A DNA stretch of 64,000 bases from an uncultured Pelagibacteraceae bacterium (lineage in GTDB: Bacteria; Pseudomonadota; Alphaproteobacteria; Pelagibacterales; Pelagibacteraceae): the NCBI GenBank assembly GCA_902601545.1, contig CACKNR010000001.1, positions 34,898 to 98,897 of the forward strand. The letters are read 5' to 3'. The translations under genes were made by a program, and so were the position numbers. Each line of letters starts with the position of its first letter. Positions within the stretch are counted from its first letter, which is position 1. Shown here piece after piece: positions 30,096 to 40,623 of the stretch. The notes beneath the pieces are model-generated. The model was not told the DNA's origin and did not search any database. It saw only the letters and a program-made list of their open reading frames with translations.

Positions 30096-30911
30096 ATGAT
30101 AAAACAAGCCATTATTCCATTAGCAGGATTAGGAACTAGAATGCTTCCTTTGACAAGTGTAATGCCAAAAGAACTAATGCCTATTAATGGTAAACCAAAT
30201 TTACAATATATATTAGATGAATGTATTGATGCTGGAGTAAAGAAATTCATATTTATAATATCAAAAAAAAAACTATCGATTAAAAAATATTTTTTTAACG
30301 ACAATTTCTACAAAAAAATATTAAAAAAGAAGAAAGATAAAAGACTATTTGAAGAGTATAAAAAAATAAAAAGATATCAAAAAATGATAAAATTTGTTTA
30401 TCAAAATAAGCCAAAAGGTACAGGTGATGCAGTTTTAAAATGCCAAAAATTTATAAAAGGTAAACACTTTTTGATGCTGTTACCTGATGATCTAATAATA
30501 AGAAATAATTGTTCGAAAGAAATGATAAGATTACATAAAAAAACTAATGGATCTATAATTGCCACAAAAAGAGTAGAGCGAAAAACAGTGTCGAGATGGG
30601 GAATTTTATCTGTCAAAAATAAAAAAAGAAATTATTTTCAAATTAAAGATGTTATAGAAAAACCAAGTATCAAAAAAGCGCCATCAAATTTTGCAATTAT
30701 TGGTAGATATATACTGCCTACAAATATATTTGTTGAAATTAAAAAATTAAAACCTGGTCAAGGAGGGGAGATACATATTACTGACGCAATTAGAAGTTTA
30801 ATTAAAAAAAAACATCAATTTTATGGAAATATTTTTAAAGGAAAATATTTAGATTGCGGAACATTAAATGGATATATTAATTCGGGAATTCAAATATCAA
30901 AGGTAAAATAA
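30096..30911 (+). CDS. galU: UTP-glucose-1-phosphate uridylyltransferase
   Basis: A 271-residue nucleotidyltransferase making UDP-glucose from UTP and glucose-1-phosphate. The N-terminal AGLGTRMLPLTSVMPKELMPI loop binds the nucleotide and sugar phosphate, and VEKPS, NFAIIGRYILP, GGEIHITDAI and KYLDCGTLNGYI follow the GalU pattern. The next gene, one base on, oxidises UDP-glucose, so the pair supplies UDP-glucuronate for envelope glycoconjugates. Confidence 0.95.
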   Translation: MIKQAIIPLAGLGTRMLPLTSVMPKELMPINGKPNLQYILDECIDAGVKKFIFIISKKKLSIKKYFFNDNFYKKILKKKKDKRLFEEYKKIKRYQKMIKFVYQNKPKGTGDAVLKCQKFIKGKHFLMLLPDDLIIRNNCSKEMIRLHKKTNGSIIATKRVERKTVSRWGILSVKNKKRNYFQIKDVIEKPSIKKAPSNFAIIGRYILPTNIFVEIKKLKPGQGGEIHITDAIRSLIKKKHQFYGNIFKGKYLDCGTLNGYINSGIQISKVK

Positions 30912-32216
30912 ATGAAACTTTGTATGATAGGTACTGGTTACGTTGGATTGGTTAGCGGAGTTTGTTTTGCTGATATAGGAAACCAGGTTATTTGCGTTGA
31001 CAAAGATAAAAACAAAATAGATAAACTAAATTCAGGAATTTCCACAATCTATGAGCCTGGATTAGATGAATTAATAAAAAAAAATTTTTTAGCAAAACGT
31101 CTCTTATTCACTACAAATATCAATAAAGCTATAAACTCATCTGATATAATTTTTATATGTGTAGGCACACCTACAAAAAAAGGGTCGATTAAAGTTGATT
31201 TATCTTTTGTTTATAAATGCACAAAAGAGATATTGAAATATTCAAAAAGAAAAAAAATTATTGTAACTAAATCTACTGTACCAGTAGGTACAGGCGATGA
31301 AATTGAAAAAATTTTAAAAAGAAAGAAAAAACTTTTTACAGTAATTTCTAATCCTGAATTCTTAAGAGAAGGCGAGGCAATACGTGACTTTAGATATCCC
31401 GATAGAATTATAATAGGATCTAATGAAAAGAATGCCTTTAATATCATGAGAAAACTTTATGGACCATTAACTAACAAAGGTTCAAAATTTTTCACCAGCA
31501 CAAGAAGAGGAGCAGAACTAATAAAGTATGCATCAAATGCTTTTCTCGCGACTAAAATTACTTTTATTAATGAACTTGCTAACTTATGTGAAAAATCTGG
31601 AGTTAACATAGAAGATATTTCATTAGGCATGGGTTCTGATAGTAGAATAGGCGGTAGGTTTTTGCGTGCTGGCCCAGCTTATGGGGGTTCATGTTTCCCA
31701 AAAGATACTAAAGGTCTGGTATCAGCTGCAGAAAAATATAAAATAAACCTTTCAGTAGTGAAATCGGTTATCAAATCAAATAAAGAAAGAGTAAATTTAC
31801 TTAATCAACGAATTCATAAAATTTTAGGTTCAAATATAAAAAATAAAAAAATTTCTTTTTTAGGCGTAACATTTAAGCCTAATACAGATGACATGAGAGA
31901 TTCTACTAGCCTTAAAATGATACCTTATCTATGCAAAAAAGGGGCGAAAGTTAATTACTATGATCCCTCTGGAGAAAAAAAAGAGTTTAGTAAGATTAAA
32001 AACTGCAATTACAAAAAAAATATAAAATCTAATTGTAATAACGCAGATTTAGTAATTTTACTTACAGAATGGGACGAATTTAAATCTTTAGATTTCAAAA
32101 AAATTGTTAAAAAAAGTAAGTTTAAAGTTTACGACCTAAGAAATCTTTATTCTGCTAAGGAGATGAAAAAAAACAAAATCAATTACCACTCTATTGGTAG
32201 ACCAAACATTAATTAA
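30912..32216 (+). CDS. ugd: UDP-glucose 6-dehydrogenase
   Basis: A 434-residue NAD-dependent enzyme converting UDP-glucose to UDP-glucuronate. The N-terminal Rossmann motif (GTGYVGLVSGVCFADIG), the middle-domain NPEFLREGEAIRDF and the catalytic cysteine near residue 261 (YGGSCFPKDTKGL) are all present. The C-terminal FLGVTFKPNTDDMRDS is typical. UDP-N-acetyl or GDP-mannose dehydrogenases are related, but the galU partner favours UDP-glucose. Its end overlaps ridA by 8 bases in the opposite strand. Confidence 0.93.
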   Translation: MKLCMIGTGYVGLVSGVCFADIGNQVICVDKDKNKIDKLNSGISTIYEPGLDELIKKNFLAKRLLFTTNINKAINSSDIIFICVGTPTKKGSIKVDLSFVYKCTKEILKYSKRKKIIVTKSTVPVGTGDEIEKILKRKKKLFTVISNPEFLREGEAIRDFRYPDRIIIGSNEKNAFNIMRKLYGPLTNKGSKFFTSTRRGAELIKYASNAFLATKITFINELANLCEKSGVNIEDISLGMGSDSRIGGRFLRAGPAYGGSCFPKDTKGLVSAAEKYKINLSVVKSVIKSNKERVNLLNQRIHKILGSNIKNKKISFLGVTFKPNTDDMRDSTSLKMIPYLCKKGAKVNYYDPSGEKKEFSKIKNCNYKKNIKSNCNNADLVILLTEWDEFKSLDFKKIVKKSKFKVYDLRNLYSAKEMKKNKINYHSIGRPNIN

Positions 32217-32673
32217 GTTCAAAAATGGCATCAACTTCTACTGCTACACCTAATGGTAAACTGTTTACACTTATCGCAGCTCTTGTATGTTCACCTTTTT
32301 TTTCAAAAATTTTAGCTATTATATCTGATGCACCATTTATGATTTTGGGTTGATCTTTGAAATCATCAGTTGAGTTGACATAACCAGTAAGTTTTACACA
32401 AGTTTTAATCTTATCGAGATCTCCATCACAAGCGTTTTTAACGTGAGCAATTATACTTAAACCACATCTTTCGGCGGCCTTATATCCTTGTTCTAAATTT
32501 AAATTTTTACCTATTTTACCGGTTATTAGCTTTGCATTTTTATCTATAGAAACTTGACCAGATATAAATAGTAATTTACCTACAATTTTTGTACCAACAT
32601 AAGCACCTACTGGAGCTTTTGGCTCTGGTAAAATAATGTCTAGAGATTTTAACTTTTCTTCAATCTTAGACAT
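32209..32673 (-). CDS. RidA/YjgF-family protein
   Basis: A 154-residue member of the Rid superfamily. The conserved fold segments (GKLLFISGQVSID, AAERCGLSIIAHVKNACDGDLDKI) and the catalytic-type arginine (TRAAISVNSLPLGVAVEVDAIFEL) are visible. RidA proteins hydrolyse reactive enamines and imines from PLP enzymes. At 154 residues it is longer than the 128 of archetypal RidA, so it may belong to another Rid subgroup with a different substrate. It lies 2 bases downstream of the small secreted protein gene, probably in the topA transcript. Confidence 0.85.
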   Translation of the reverse strand: MSKIEEKLKSLDIILPEPKAPVGAYVGTKIVGKLLFISGQVSIDKNAKLITGKIGKNLNLEQGYKAAERCGLSIIAHVKNACDGDLDKIKTCVKLTGYVNSTDDFKDQPKIINGASDIIAKIFEKKGEHTRAAISVNSLPLGVAVEVDAIFELN

Positions 32674-32675
32674 AT

Positions 32676-32888
32676 TTATTTACCAAGTTTATCTTTAATC
32701 CAATCAGTTAATTTAGAGTCTGTATTCAATTTTTTTAATCCTTTAGATCCTAAATCCTTTCCGAATTTCGCTACGCATTTAGAATATTCCATAGGTTTAT
32801 CTCTCAAGTCTCTACATTTTTCTTCCTTTGAGGATAAACTTTGAAATATAAAAAAATTAAATATCAAAAATAAGTAAACATATTTCAT
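32676..32888 (-). CDS. Small secreted protein, function unknown
   Basis: A 70-residue protein that I cannot assign to a family. Residues 1-20 are strongly hydrophobic (MKYVYLFLIFNFFIFQSLSS), consistent with a Sec signal peptide. The remaining 50 residues are hydrophilic and Lys-rich, with two cysteines (about residues 25 and 38) that could form a disulfide in the periplasm. Its ATG shares one base with the topA stop, so it is translated from the same mRNA, and ridA follows 2 bases later. The coupling argues for a real gene. Confidence 0.7.
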   Translation of the reverse strand: MKYVYLFLIFNFFIFQSLSSKEEKCRDLRDKPMEYSKCVAKFGKDLGSKGLKKLNTDSKLTDWIKDKLGK

Positions 32889-35452
32889 TATTTTTTTCCT
32901 TTCTTTTTCATTTTGTCGTATTCTTTTCTTTTTTCAATTAAAATCAAAGCTTCCTCCATTGTCAATTCATTTGGATCTTTTTCCTCAGGAATAGTTGCAT
33001 TTAATGATTTATATTTTATATAAGGTCCATACTGTCCCTTCATAATCCTAACTGGTTTTTTATCCTCTGGATGTTCACCAAGGTCCTTTATTAATGAAGA
33101 GGAAATTCTTCCCGGCTTAGCTTCGGCAATTAATGTTATTGCCCGATTGATTCCAATGGAAAAAAGATCTTCAATATTTTCAAGTCTTGCAGATTTATTT
33201 TCACATTTTAGGTAAGGACCAAATCTTCCAGAATTTAATGTTATATCCTGACCATTATCGGGGTGTTGTCCTAATACTTTAGGAAGAGAGCATAAATATT
33301 TTGCTTTATTTAAATCAACACTGTCAACATCTATACCTTTTGGAATTGATACATTTTGAAGATGTTCATTCTCATTTTTTTTCTTTCTACCTTTTTTCTT
33401 TTTTGTTTCTAATTCATCTTTTTCTTTTTCATATTGTAAGTAGGGACCGAATCTACCATTCTTTAAATAAATATCTTTACCTTTTTCGTTTTGACCCAGT
33501 AATTTAGGTTCTGCTAAGTTAAATTGAGCTGCAGCTTTAGCTTTAGATAAAGGTCTTGTAAATTTGCACTCTGGATAATTTGAACATCCTATAAAAGCAC
33601 CACCTCTAAAACTATTTTTTAGACTTAGTTCTCCATTGGAACACAACTTGCATTTTCGATCGATTGCGTCTTTATCATCTCTTTCAAAAATTAAAGCCCC
33701 TAAACTCTCGTTTAATAAGTCTAATACTTCTCTAGTTCTCTTTTCTTTGACTTTTCCCACATTTTCATAAAAATCTTTCCAAAAATTATCCAAAACTTGA
33801 ACCCATTCAATTTTACCACTAGTGATTTCATCTAGCTGATTTTCTAGGTCCGCAGTAAAATTATAATCTACGTATTTAGAGAATAATTTCTCTAAAAAAG
33901 CTGAAATTAGCTTGCCTCTATCAGTTGGATTAAACCTTTTATTAATTAATTCTACATAATTTCTAGTTGATAATACCGAAATAATACTAGCGTAAGTGGA
34001 GGGTCTACCGATGCCTAACTCCTCCATCTTTTTTACTAAACTAGCTTCAGAGTAACGTGGCGGTGGATCTGTAAAGTGCTGCTCATCATGTAACTTAAGT
34101 ATGCTAATTTCTTCACCAACTTTGACTTCAGGCAAAATATTCTTTGCATCTTCGTCAGTTTCTTGAACTTGATAAACTTTAAGAAATCCATCAAACTTTA
34201 CTACTGAGCCGCTAGCTCTAAAGTTAATTTTATTATCAAGTGACGAAATAATTATCGTATTTCTATCAAATTCTGCTGGTGTCATTTGAGATGATAAGGC
34301 TCTACTCCAAATTAATTCATAGAGTTTAAATTGATCTGCATTTACATATTTTTTGATGTCAGAGGGTTTTCTACTTATATTAGTTGGTCTAATTGCTTCA
34401 TGGGCTTCTTGAGCGTTCTTTGCTTTTTTTCCAGTATAACTATTCGGTGCCTCTGGCAAATATTTATCACCATAATCATCAGTAATGAATTTCCTAAAAT
34501 CTTCAATTGCTTCTTTTGAAATATTAGTTCCATCAGTTCTCATATAAGTAATTAATCCGGTAGTCTCACCCTCGATATCTACTCCTTGATACAGTCGTTG
34601 TGCAATTTGCATTGTTCTAGAAGCTCCAAAACCAAATCGTCCTGAAGCAGTTTGCTGTAAGGTAGAAGTGGTAAAAGGGGCTAGGGGATTACGTCTGAAT
34701 ACTTTTGTGTTTACATCTGTAATTTTAAATTTTGTTTTATTGATTACATCAACTGCTTTTTGTATTTCTTCTTTATTTTTGAAAGAAAATTTTTCTATTT
34801 TTTCTCCATTAAATAAACTTAATTTTGAAAAAATATTTTTATTATTTTTATTTGTAAAGTCTGATGTAAGAGTCCAATATTCATCTGGTTTAAATAATTC
34901 TATTTCTTTTTCTCTTTCGGTAATAAGCTTTAAGGCCACAGATTGAACTCTTCCTGCTGATTTTGATCCAGGCAATTTAGTCCAAAGAATTGGTGAGATA
35001 TTAAATCCGACAAGATAATCTAACGCTCGTCTAGCTAAGTAAGCTTCGACTAAAGGCAAATGGATTTGTCTAGGATTTTTTATAGCATCGAGTATTGCTT
35101 TTTTAGTAATTTCATTAAAGACAACTCTTTCTAAATTTTTATCTTTAAGAAGTTTCTTTTTTTCCAGAACTTCTTTAACGTGCCAAGCTATAGCTTCACC
35201 TTCACGATCTGGATCTGTTGCTAAAATAATTTTATCTGAGTCTTCAGCAGCATTTGTAATTTCTTTTAAATATTTTTTGGAAAAAGAATCAATTTCCCAT
35301 TCCATTTGAAATTTATTTTCTGGATCGACAGATCCATTTTTTGAAGGCAAATCTCTTATATGTCCATAACTTGCTAAAACTAAATAATCTTTTCCTAAAT
35401 ATTTATTTATTGTTTTTGCTTTAGCTGGACTTTCAACAATTACTAAGTTCAT
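32888..35452 (-). CDS. topA: DNA topoisomerase I
   Basis: An 854-residue type IA topoisomerase that relaxes negative supercoils. The start MNLVIVESPAKAKTI opens the TOPRIM domain, which includes the acidic ATDPDREGEAIAWH motif. The catalytic tyrosine is about residue 303 (YMRTDG). A single C4 zinc finger (CKLC...GCSNYPEC) is followed by three C-terminal repeats, each ending in a GxxGPYxx pattern. An in-frame TTG 36 bases upstream was rejected in favour of this ATG, which fits the family. Confidence 0.96.
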   Translation of the reverse strand: MNLVIVESPAKAKTINKYLGKDYLVLASYGHIRDLPSKNGSVDPENKFQMEWEIDSFSKKYLKEITNAAEDSDKIILATDPDREGEAIAWHVKEVLEKKKLLKDKNLERVVFNEITKKAILDAIKNPRQIHLPLVEAYLARRALDYLVGFNISPILWTKLPGSKSAGRVQSVALKLITEREKEIELFKPDEYWTLTSDFTNKNNKNIFSKLSLFNGEKIEKFSFKNKEEIQKAVDVINKTKFKITDVNTKVFRRNPLAPFTTSTLQQTASGRFGFGASRTMQIAQRLYQGVDIEGETTGLITYMRTDGTNISKEAIEDFRKFITDDYGDKYLPEAPNSYTGKKAKNAQEAHEAIRPTNISRKPSDIKKYVNADQFKLYELIWSRALSSQMTPAEFDRNTIIISSLDNKINFRASGSVVKFDGFLKVYQVQETDEDAKNILPEVKVGEEISILKLHDEQHFTDPPPRYSEASLVKKMEELGIGRPSTYASIISVLSTRNYVELINKRFNPTDRGKLISAFLEKLFSKYVDYNFTADLENQLDEITSGKIEWVQVLDNFWKDFYENVGKVKEKRTREVLDLLNESLGALIFERDDKDAIDRKCKLCSNGELSLKNSFRGGAFIGCSNYPECKFTRPLSKAKAAAQFNLAEPKLLGQNEKGKDIYLKNGRFGPYLQYEKEKDELETKKKKGRKKKNENEHLQNVSIPKGIDVDSVDLNKAKYLCSLPKVLGQHPDNGQDITLNSGRFGPYLKCENKSARLENIEDLFSIGINRAITLIAEAKPGRISSSLIKDLGEHPEDKKPVRIMKGQYGPYIKYKSLNATIPEEKDPNELTMEEALILIEKRKEYDKMKKKGKK

Positions 35453-35520
35453 TAATTGTTTATTTTCAAAATTAAACGAGTTTGTCAAATTTATTATTGA
35501 AAAACTAGAAAAGACAGTAC

Positions 35521-36102
35521 TTATAACTTAATTTTATTTTCTGTAGAACTTTTAAGTCTTAAAATATTTTCTTTATGAGTAAAAAGAATCATAACAAAAA
35601 AAATAAAAAGTATTAGGATATTGTTATTTATTTCGTAAAAATATGCATAGAGAAAAACTATTAACGGAGAAATCATTGAAGATAATGATGCAAATCTAAA
35701 TAATAACGATAAAGAAATCCACGCTATGATAAAAATTAAAAAAAATTTATTAGATAAAGCTAAAATTACTCCAAGGTAAGTTGCCACACCTTTTCCTCCT
35801 TTAAATTTTAACCAAACAGGAAAAATATGTCCGATGAAACAAATTAATGCAGATAGAGAGGATAAGTCTTCAAAATAAAATATTGTTATATAAACTGAAA
35901 TGTATCCTTTAAATAAATCAAGAGCTAACGTAGTTATTGCGAGAAATTTGTTTCCGGTTCTAAGCACATTTGTAGTTCCGATATTGCCAGAGCCAACAGT
36001 TCTAATATCTTTTTTTAGAAATATCCTAGTTAAGAGTAATCCAAATGGTATTGATCCCAAAAGGTATGAGTAAATTGCTACAATAATTAAATCTATGTCC
36101 AT
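35521..36102 (-). CDS. plsY: Acyl-phosphate:glycerol-3-phosphate acyltransferase
   Basis: A 193-residue membrane enzyme that acylates glycerol-3-phosphate from acyl-phosphate, the first step of phospholipid synthesis. The PlsY motifs SIPFGLLLTR, GSGNIGTTNVLRTG and GHIFPVWLKFKGGKGVAT are present among about five hydrophobic helices. The partner acyl-phosphate synthase PlsX is not in the window. Its ATG overlaps the stop of the upstream pyrC-like gene by one base. Confidence 0.95.
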   Translation of the reverse strand: MDIDLIIVAIYSYLLGSIPFGLLLTRIFLKKDIRTVGSGNIGTTNVLRTGNKFLAITTLALDLFKGYISVYITIFYFEDLSSLSALICFIGHIFPVWLKFKGGKGVATYLGVILALSNKFFLIFIIAWISLSLLFRFASLSSMISPLIVFLYAYFYEINNNILILFIFFVMILFTHKENILRLKSSTENKIKL

Positions 36103-37382
36103 TAGTTCGAATATACTACTTCGCCTTGAAGCAAAGTCATTTTCACTTTACCTTGTAATTTTCTATTTTCAATCGCAGTATTTTTTGATTTTGATTTAAG
36201 TTCTTCAGCTTTCACTACCCATGGTTTTTCCAGATCAAATATACAAATATCTGCGTCCGATCCTTCTTTAAGGGATCCTTTATCTATTTTTAGTATCTTA
36301 GCTGGATTAATCGTTAAGCACTTAATTATTCTTTCCAAAGACAATGATTCATTATGGTAAAGCTCTAAAGATAAAGATAGCAATGTCTCTATACCGATAG
36401 AACCTGTCGCTGCTTGTGCAAACGGAAGTCTTTTACTTTCCTCATCTTCAGGAATGTGATCTGATACAATTACATTAATGAGATCATTCTTTATTCCTTC
36501 TATTAATGAAAGTCTATCCTCCTCGCTTCTAAGAGGGGGAGATAATTTTAAAAAAGTTCTAAATTCTCCGATATCATTTTGATTTAACGATAAATTGTTA
36601 ATAGAAACCCCTGTGCTAAATTTTATTCCATTAGATTTATTTTTTTTAACAACATTAAGAGAATTTTTTGAGGAAATTTGATTAATATGATATCTGCAAG
36701 GAAATTCACTTAATAAAGATAAATCCCTTTCAATAATAATCTTTTCAGCAATATCTGAGACACCTTGTAAACCTAATCTTGTTGCCACTTCGCCCTGATT
36801 AATGCATGAATTTTTAGCTAATTCATAATCCTCGGCATGTTGCATAATCAGAACATCAATGTCTGAAGCATAGTTCATTATTCTAGACATCAATTCAGAA
36901 TTTTGGATAGTTTTATTAACATCACTAAACCCAATAATTCCTCTTGCTTTTAACAAACCAAATTCAGTCATCTGATTACCCTCCATCTGTCTAGTAATCG
37001 AAGCACATGGAAAAAGATTTACCTTAGCTTTATCTCTACCCCTTCTAATTATAAAGTCCACCATAGATACGTTGTCTATAACTGGCTTAGTATTTGGCAT
37101 AGTTACAATTGAAGTTACTCCACCTGCCAAAGCTGCTTGGCTTAATGTTCTAAAATTTTCTTTATATTCAAAGCCAGGCTCTCCAACAAAAGCTTTCATA
37201 TCAACTAATCCAGGAATAGCTACTAGGCCTTTCAAATCAATTTTTTCTGCTGATTTAGATGTACCTGATTTTTTTCCAATGGATTTTATTTTTCCTTTTT
37301 CATCGATAACTATATCTCCTATTTCATCCATCTTTTGAGATGGGTCGATAATTCTCAAATTTGTCAAAATTTTTTCTTTCAT
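36102..37382 (-). CDS. pyrC: Dihydroorotase-like protein, probably catalytically inactive
   Basis: A 426-residue class-I dihydroorotase homologue directly downstream of pyrB. The amidohydrolase fold is recognisable: GLVAIPGLVDM at the N-terminus, MQHAED, YHINQISS and VIVSDHIPEDEE. The N-terminal metal-binding HxH of active enzymes, which follows GLVDM, is replaced by Lys-Ala-Phe (VDMKAFVGEPG). Loss of these ligands is what defines the pyrC' type, which in Pseudomonas is inactive and serves as a structural partner of aspartate transcarbamoylase. I infer the same here. An active dihydroorotase would then have to be encoded elsewhere. Confidence 0.8.
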   Translation of the reverse strand: MKEKILTNLRIIDPSQKMDEIGDIVIDEKGKIKSIGKKSGTSKSAEKIDLKGLVAIPGLVDMKAFVGEPGFEYKENFRTLSQAALAGGVTSIVTMPNTKPVIDNVSMVDFIIRRGRDKAKVNLFPCASITRQMEGNQMTEFGLLKARGIIGFSDVNKTIQNSELMSRIMNYASDIDVLIMQHAEDYELAKNSCINQGEVATRLGLQGVSDIAEKIIIERDLSLLSEFPCRYHINQISSKNSLNVVKKNKSNGIKFSTGVSINNLSLNQNDIGEFRTFLKLSPPLRSEEDRLSLIEGIKNDLINVIVSDHIPEDEESKRLPFAQAATGSIGIETLLSLSLELYHNESLSLERIIKCLTINPAKILKIDKGSLKEGSDADICIFDLEKPWVVKAEELKSKSKNTAIENRKLQGKVKMTLLQGEVVYSN

Positions 37383-38327
37383 TTATTTACAGTACAATTT
37401 TAAACATGCCATCCTAACAGCCACACCTAATTCAACTTGTTCTTTCACGAGACTAACATTTATGTCATCTGCTAATTTAGTATCAATCTCAACACCTCTG
37501 TTCATTGGACCAGGGTGCATTAGTAAAGCATCTTTTTTTGCAAACTTTAGTTTTTCTGGCGTTAGTCCAAAAAATTCGTAATATTCTCTCTTTGATGGAA
37601 GAAAAGATCCCTGCATTCTTTCATTTTGTAATCTTAACATCATAACAATATCACACCCATCTAATCCTTTTTTCATATCGGTAAATGATTTAACACCTAA
37701 GTTATCTATCCCTTTGGGCATCAAAGTTTTTGGTGCAATGACATTTACTTCTGCACCCAACATATTCATTAAATAAATGTTAGACCTAGCAACTCTTGAA
37801 TGAAGAATGTCTCCGCATATTGCAATTTTTAATCCCTCAATGTTACCTTTTCTATTAATAATTGTTAAAGCATCAAGTAAGGCTTGTGTAGGGTGTTCTC
37901 TCCTTCCATCACCTGCATTGATGACCGTACAATTTACTTTTTGTGAAAGAAGATTTGGTGCACCTGAGTCTTGATGTCTTATAACAATGATGTCAGGATG
38001 CATGGCATTTAATGTCATGGCAGTGTCAATTAATGTTTCACCTTTTTTTAATGCAGAGTTACCCATATTCATTGTCATTACGTCCGCTCCTAGTCTTTTT
38101 CCAGCTAAATCAAATGAACTCTGTGTCCTTGTAGAAGGTTCAAAAAATAAGTTTATTTGAGTTTTTCCCCTAAGGACATCTAATTTTTTAGAACTTCCTC
38201 TGTTTAATTTTATGAAGGATTTTGCTTCAGTTAAAATCTCTTTTGCTTCGAGAACTGATAAATTTTGAATACCTAATAGATGTTTGGGAGTGTTTTTAAT
38301 AGCTGTAACTTTTTTTTCAGTTGCCAT
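37383..38327 (-). CDS. pyrB: Aspartate carbamoyltransferase catalytic subunit
   Basis: A 314-residue enzyme condensing carbamoyl phosphate with aspartate in pyrimidine synthesis. The carbamoyl-phosphate loop ([22 protein letters not shown]) and [15 protein letters not shown] are intact, and the C-terminal [13 protein letters not shown] is conserved. The ATG at 38327 is preferred over an in-frame TTG three codons upstream. No pyrI regulatory gene follows; instead the inactive-type dihydroorotase homologue directly abuts, the Pseudomonas-like pyrBC' arrangement. Confidence 0.95.
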   Translation of the reverse strand: MATEKKVTAIKNTPKHLLGIQNLSVLEAKEILTEAKSFIKLNRGSSKKLDVLRGKTQINLFFEPSTRTQSSFDLAGKRLGADVMTMNMGNSALKKGETLIDTAMTLNAMHPDIIVIRHQDSGAPNLLSQKVNCTVINAGDGRREHPTQALLDALTIINRKGNIEGLKIAICGDILHSRVARSNIYLMNMLGAEVNVIAPKTLMPKGIDNLGVKSFTDMKKGLDGCDIVMMLRLQNERMQGSFLPSKREYYEFFGLTPEKLKFAKKDALLMHPGPMNRGVEIDTKLADDINVSLVKEQVELGVAVRMACLKLYCK

Positions 38328-38362
38328 TAAAATCAACTCTATAGGCCTTTTACTATATTATA

Positions 38363-38827
38363 TCAAGTATTTTTTTTATGATAATAATCTAGAATCCCTT
38401 GAAGTATAAATTGAGCAGAATTCTCGTCTAATTTCTTCACTTTTTTTGATGAATTAATTGCTAAATCATTAGATAGATTAAAGGCTCCCTGGCTAGATAG
38501 TCTCTCATCCCATAAAGTGATATTTTCTGTAATATCTTTTGAAAGATTTTTAGCTAGATCTTTAGCTGATTGTGAAGAGGGCCCTTCCGTTCCATCCATA
38601 TTAATTGGATTACCTATGACTATCCCGTCTATGTCATATTCTTTGACAATTTTCTTAATTTGATCAACTAGGTCTCTATAATTTTCTTTAATAATTGTGG
38701 TGTATGGCGTAGCTACAATTTTATTTTCATCTGATAGAGCTATTCCTATTCTTTTGCCGCCAGGATCAATACCTATTAATCTTGATTTTTTCTTGGTTTT
38801 TTCAATAAATACGTCAATATCGAGCAT
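38363..38827 (-). CDS. ruvX: Putative pre-16S rRNA nuclease / YqgF-RuvX family
   Basis: A 154-residue RNase H-fold protein. The N-terminal RLIGIDPGGKRIGIALSDENKIVATPYTTI carries the first catalytic aspartate. VIGNPINMDGTEGPSSQSAKDLA and LWDERLSSQGAFNL carry the other conserved acidic residues. YqgF is implicated in 16S rRNA 5'-end maturation; the Holliday-junction resolvase role was proposed from fold similarity. It is divergent from gatC with a 51-base spacer, and 35 bases upstream of pyrB. Confidence 0.9.
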   Translation of the reverse strand: MLDIDVFIEKTKKKSRLIGIDPGGKRIGIALSDENKIVATPYTTIIKENYRDLVDQIKKIVKEYDIDGIVIGNPINMDGTEGPSSQSAKDLAKNLSKDITENITLWDERLSSQGAFNLSNDLAINSSKKVKKLDENSAQFILQGILDYYHKKNT

Positions 38828-38878
38828 GAAATTTACCTAATTTGTGATAAAACACATTTAAATTAACTTATTGCACAA

Positions 38879-39165
38879 ATGTCCTTAGATAAAGAGAAAA
38901 TTAAACATGTAGCAAAATTAGCTCGAATTTCAGTTGATGAAGCTAAAGTAGATAGCTTAACCAAAGATTTAAACTCAATTTTCAAGTTTATTGAACAATT
39001 AAATGAACTAAATACTGATAAAGTTGAACCATTAACATCGATTTTAAACCAGTCTTTGAGATCAAGGAAAGACGAAATCAGTGATGGCAAGATAAGAGAA
39101 AAAATTCTTAAAAATTCTCCAAAAAAAAATGAGGAGTTTTTTGTAGTTCCAAAGGTGGTTGAGTA

Positions 39166-39166
<1 letters not shown>
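38879..39166 (+). CDS. gatC: Aspartyl/glutamyl-tRNA amidotransferase subunit C
   Basis: A 95-residue small subunit that stabilises GatA-GatB. The N-terminal [40 protein letters not shown] and the mid VEPL motif are characteristic. The presence of GatCAB implies that Gln-tRNA and/or Asn-tRNA are made by transamidation. The gene starts the gatCAB operon and its TAA overlaps the gatA ATG by one base. Confidence 0.95.

Positions 39167-40619
<1,453 letters not shown>

Positions 40620-40623
<4 letters not shown>

Noticed and set aside
33301..33507. Plus-strand frame inside topA
   Set aside because: Antisense to the topA C-terminal repeats, Leu/His/Phe-rich, no domain features.
35453..35488. TTG start for topA 36 bases upstream
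   Set aside because: The ATG at 35452 begins the conserved MNLVIVESPAKAKT N-terminus and needs no rare start codon.
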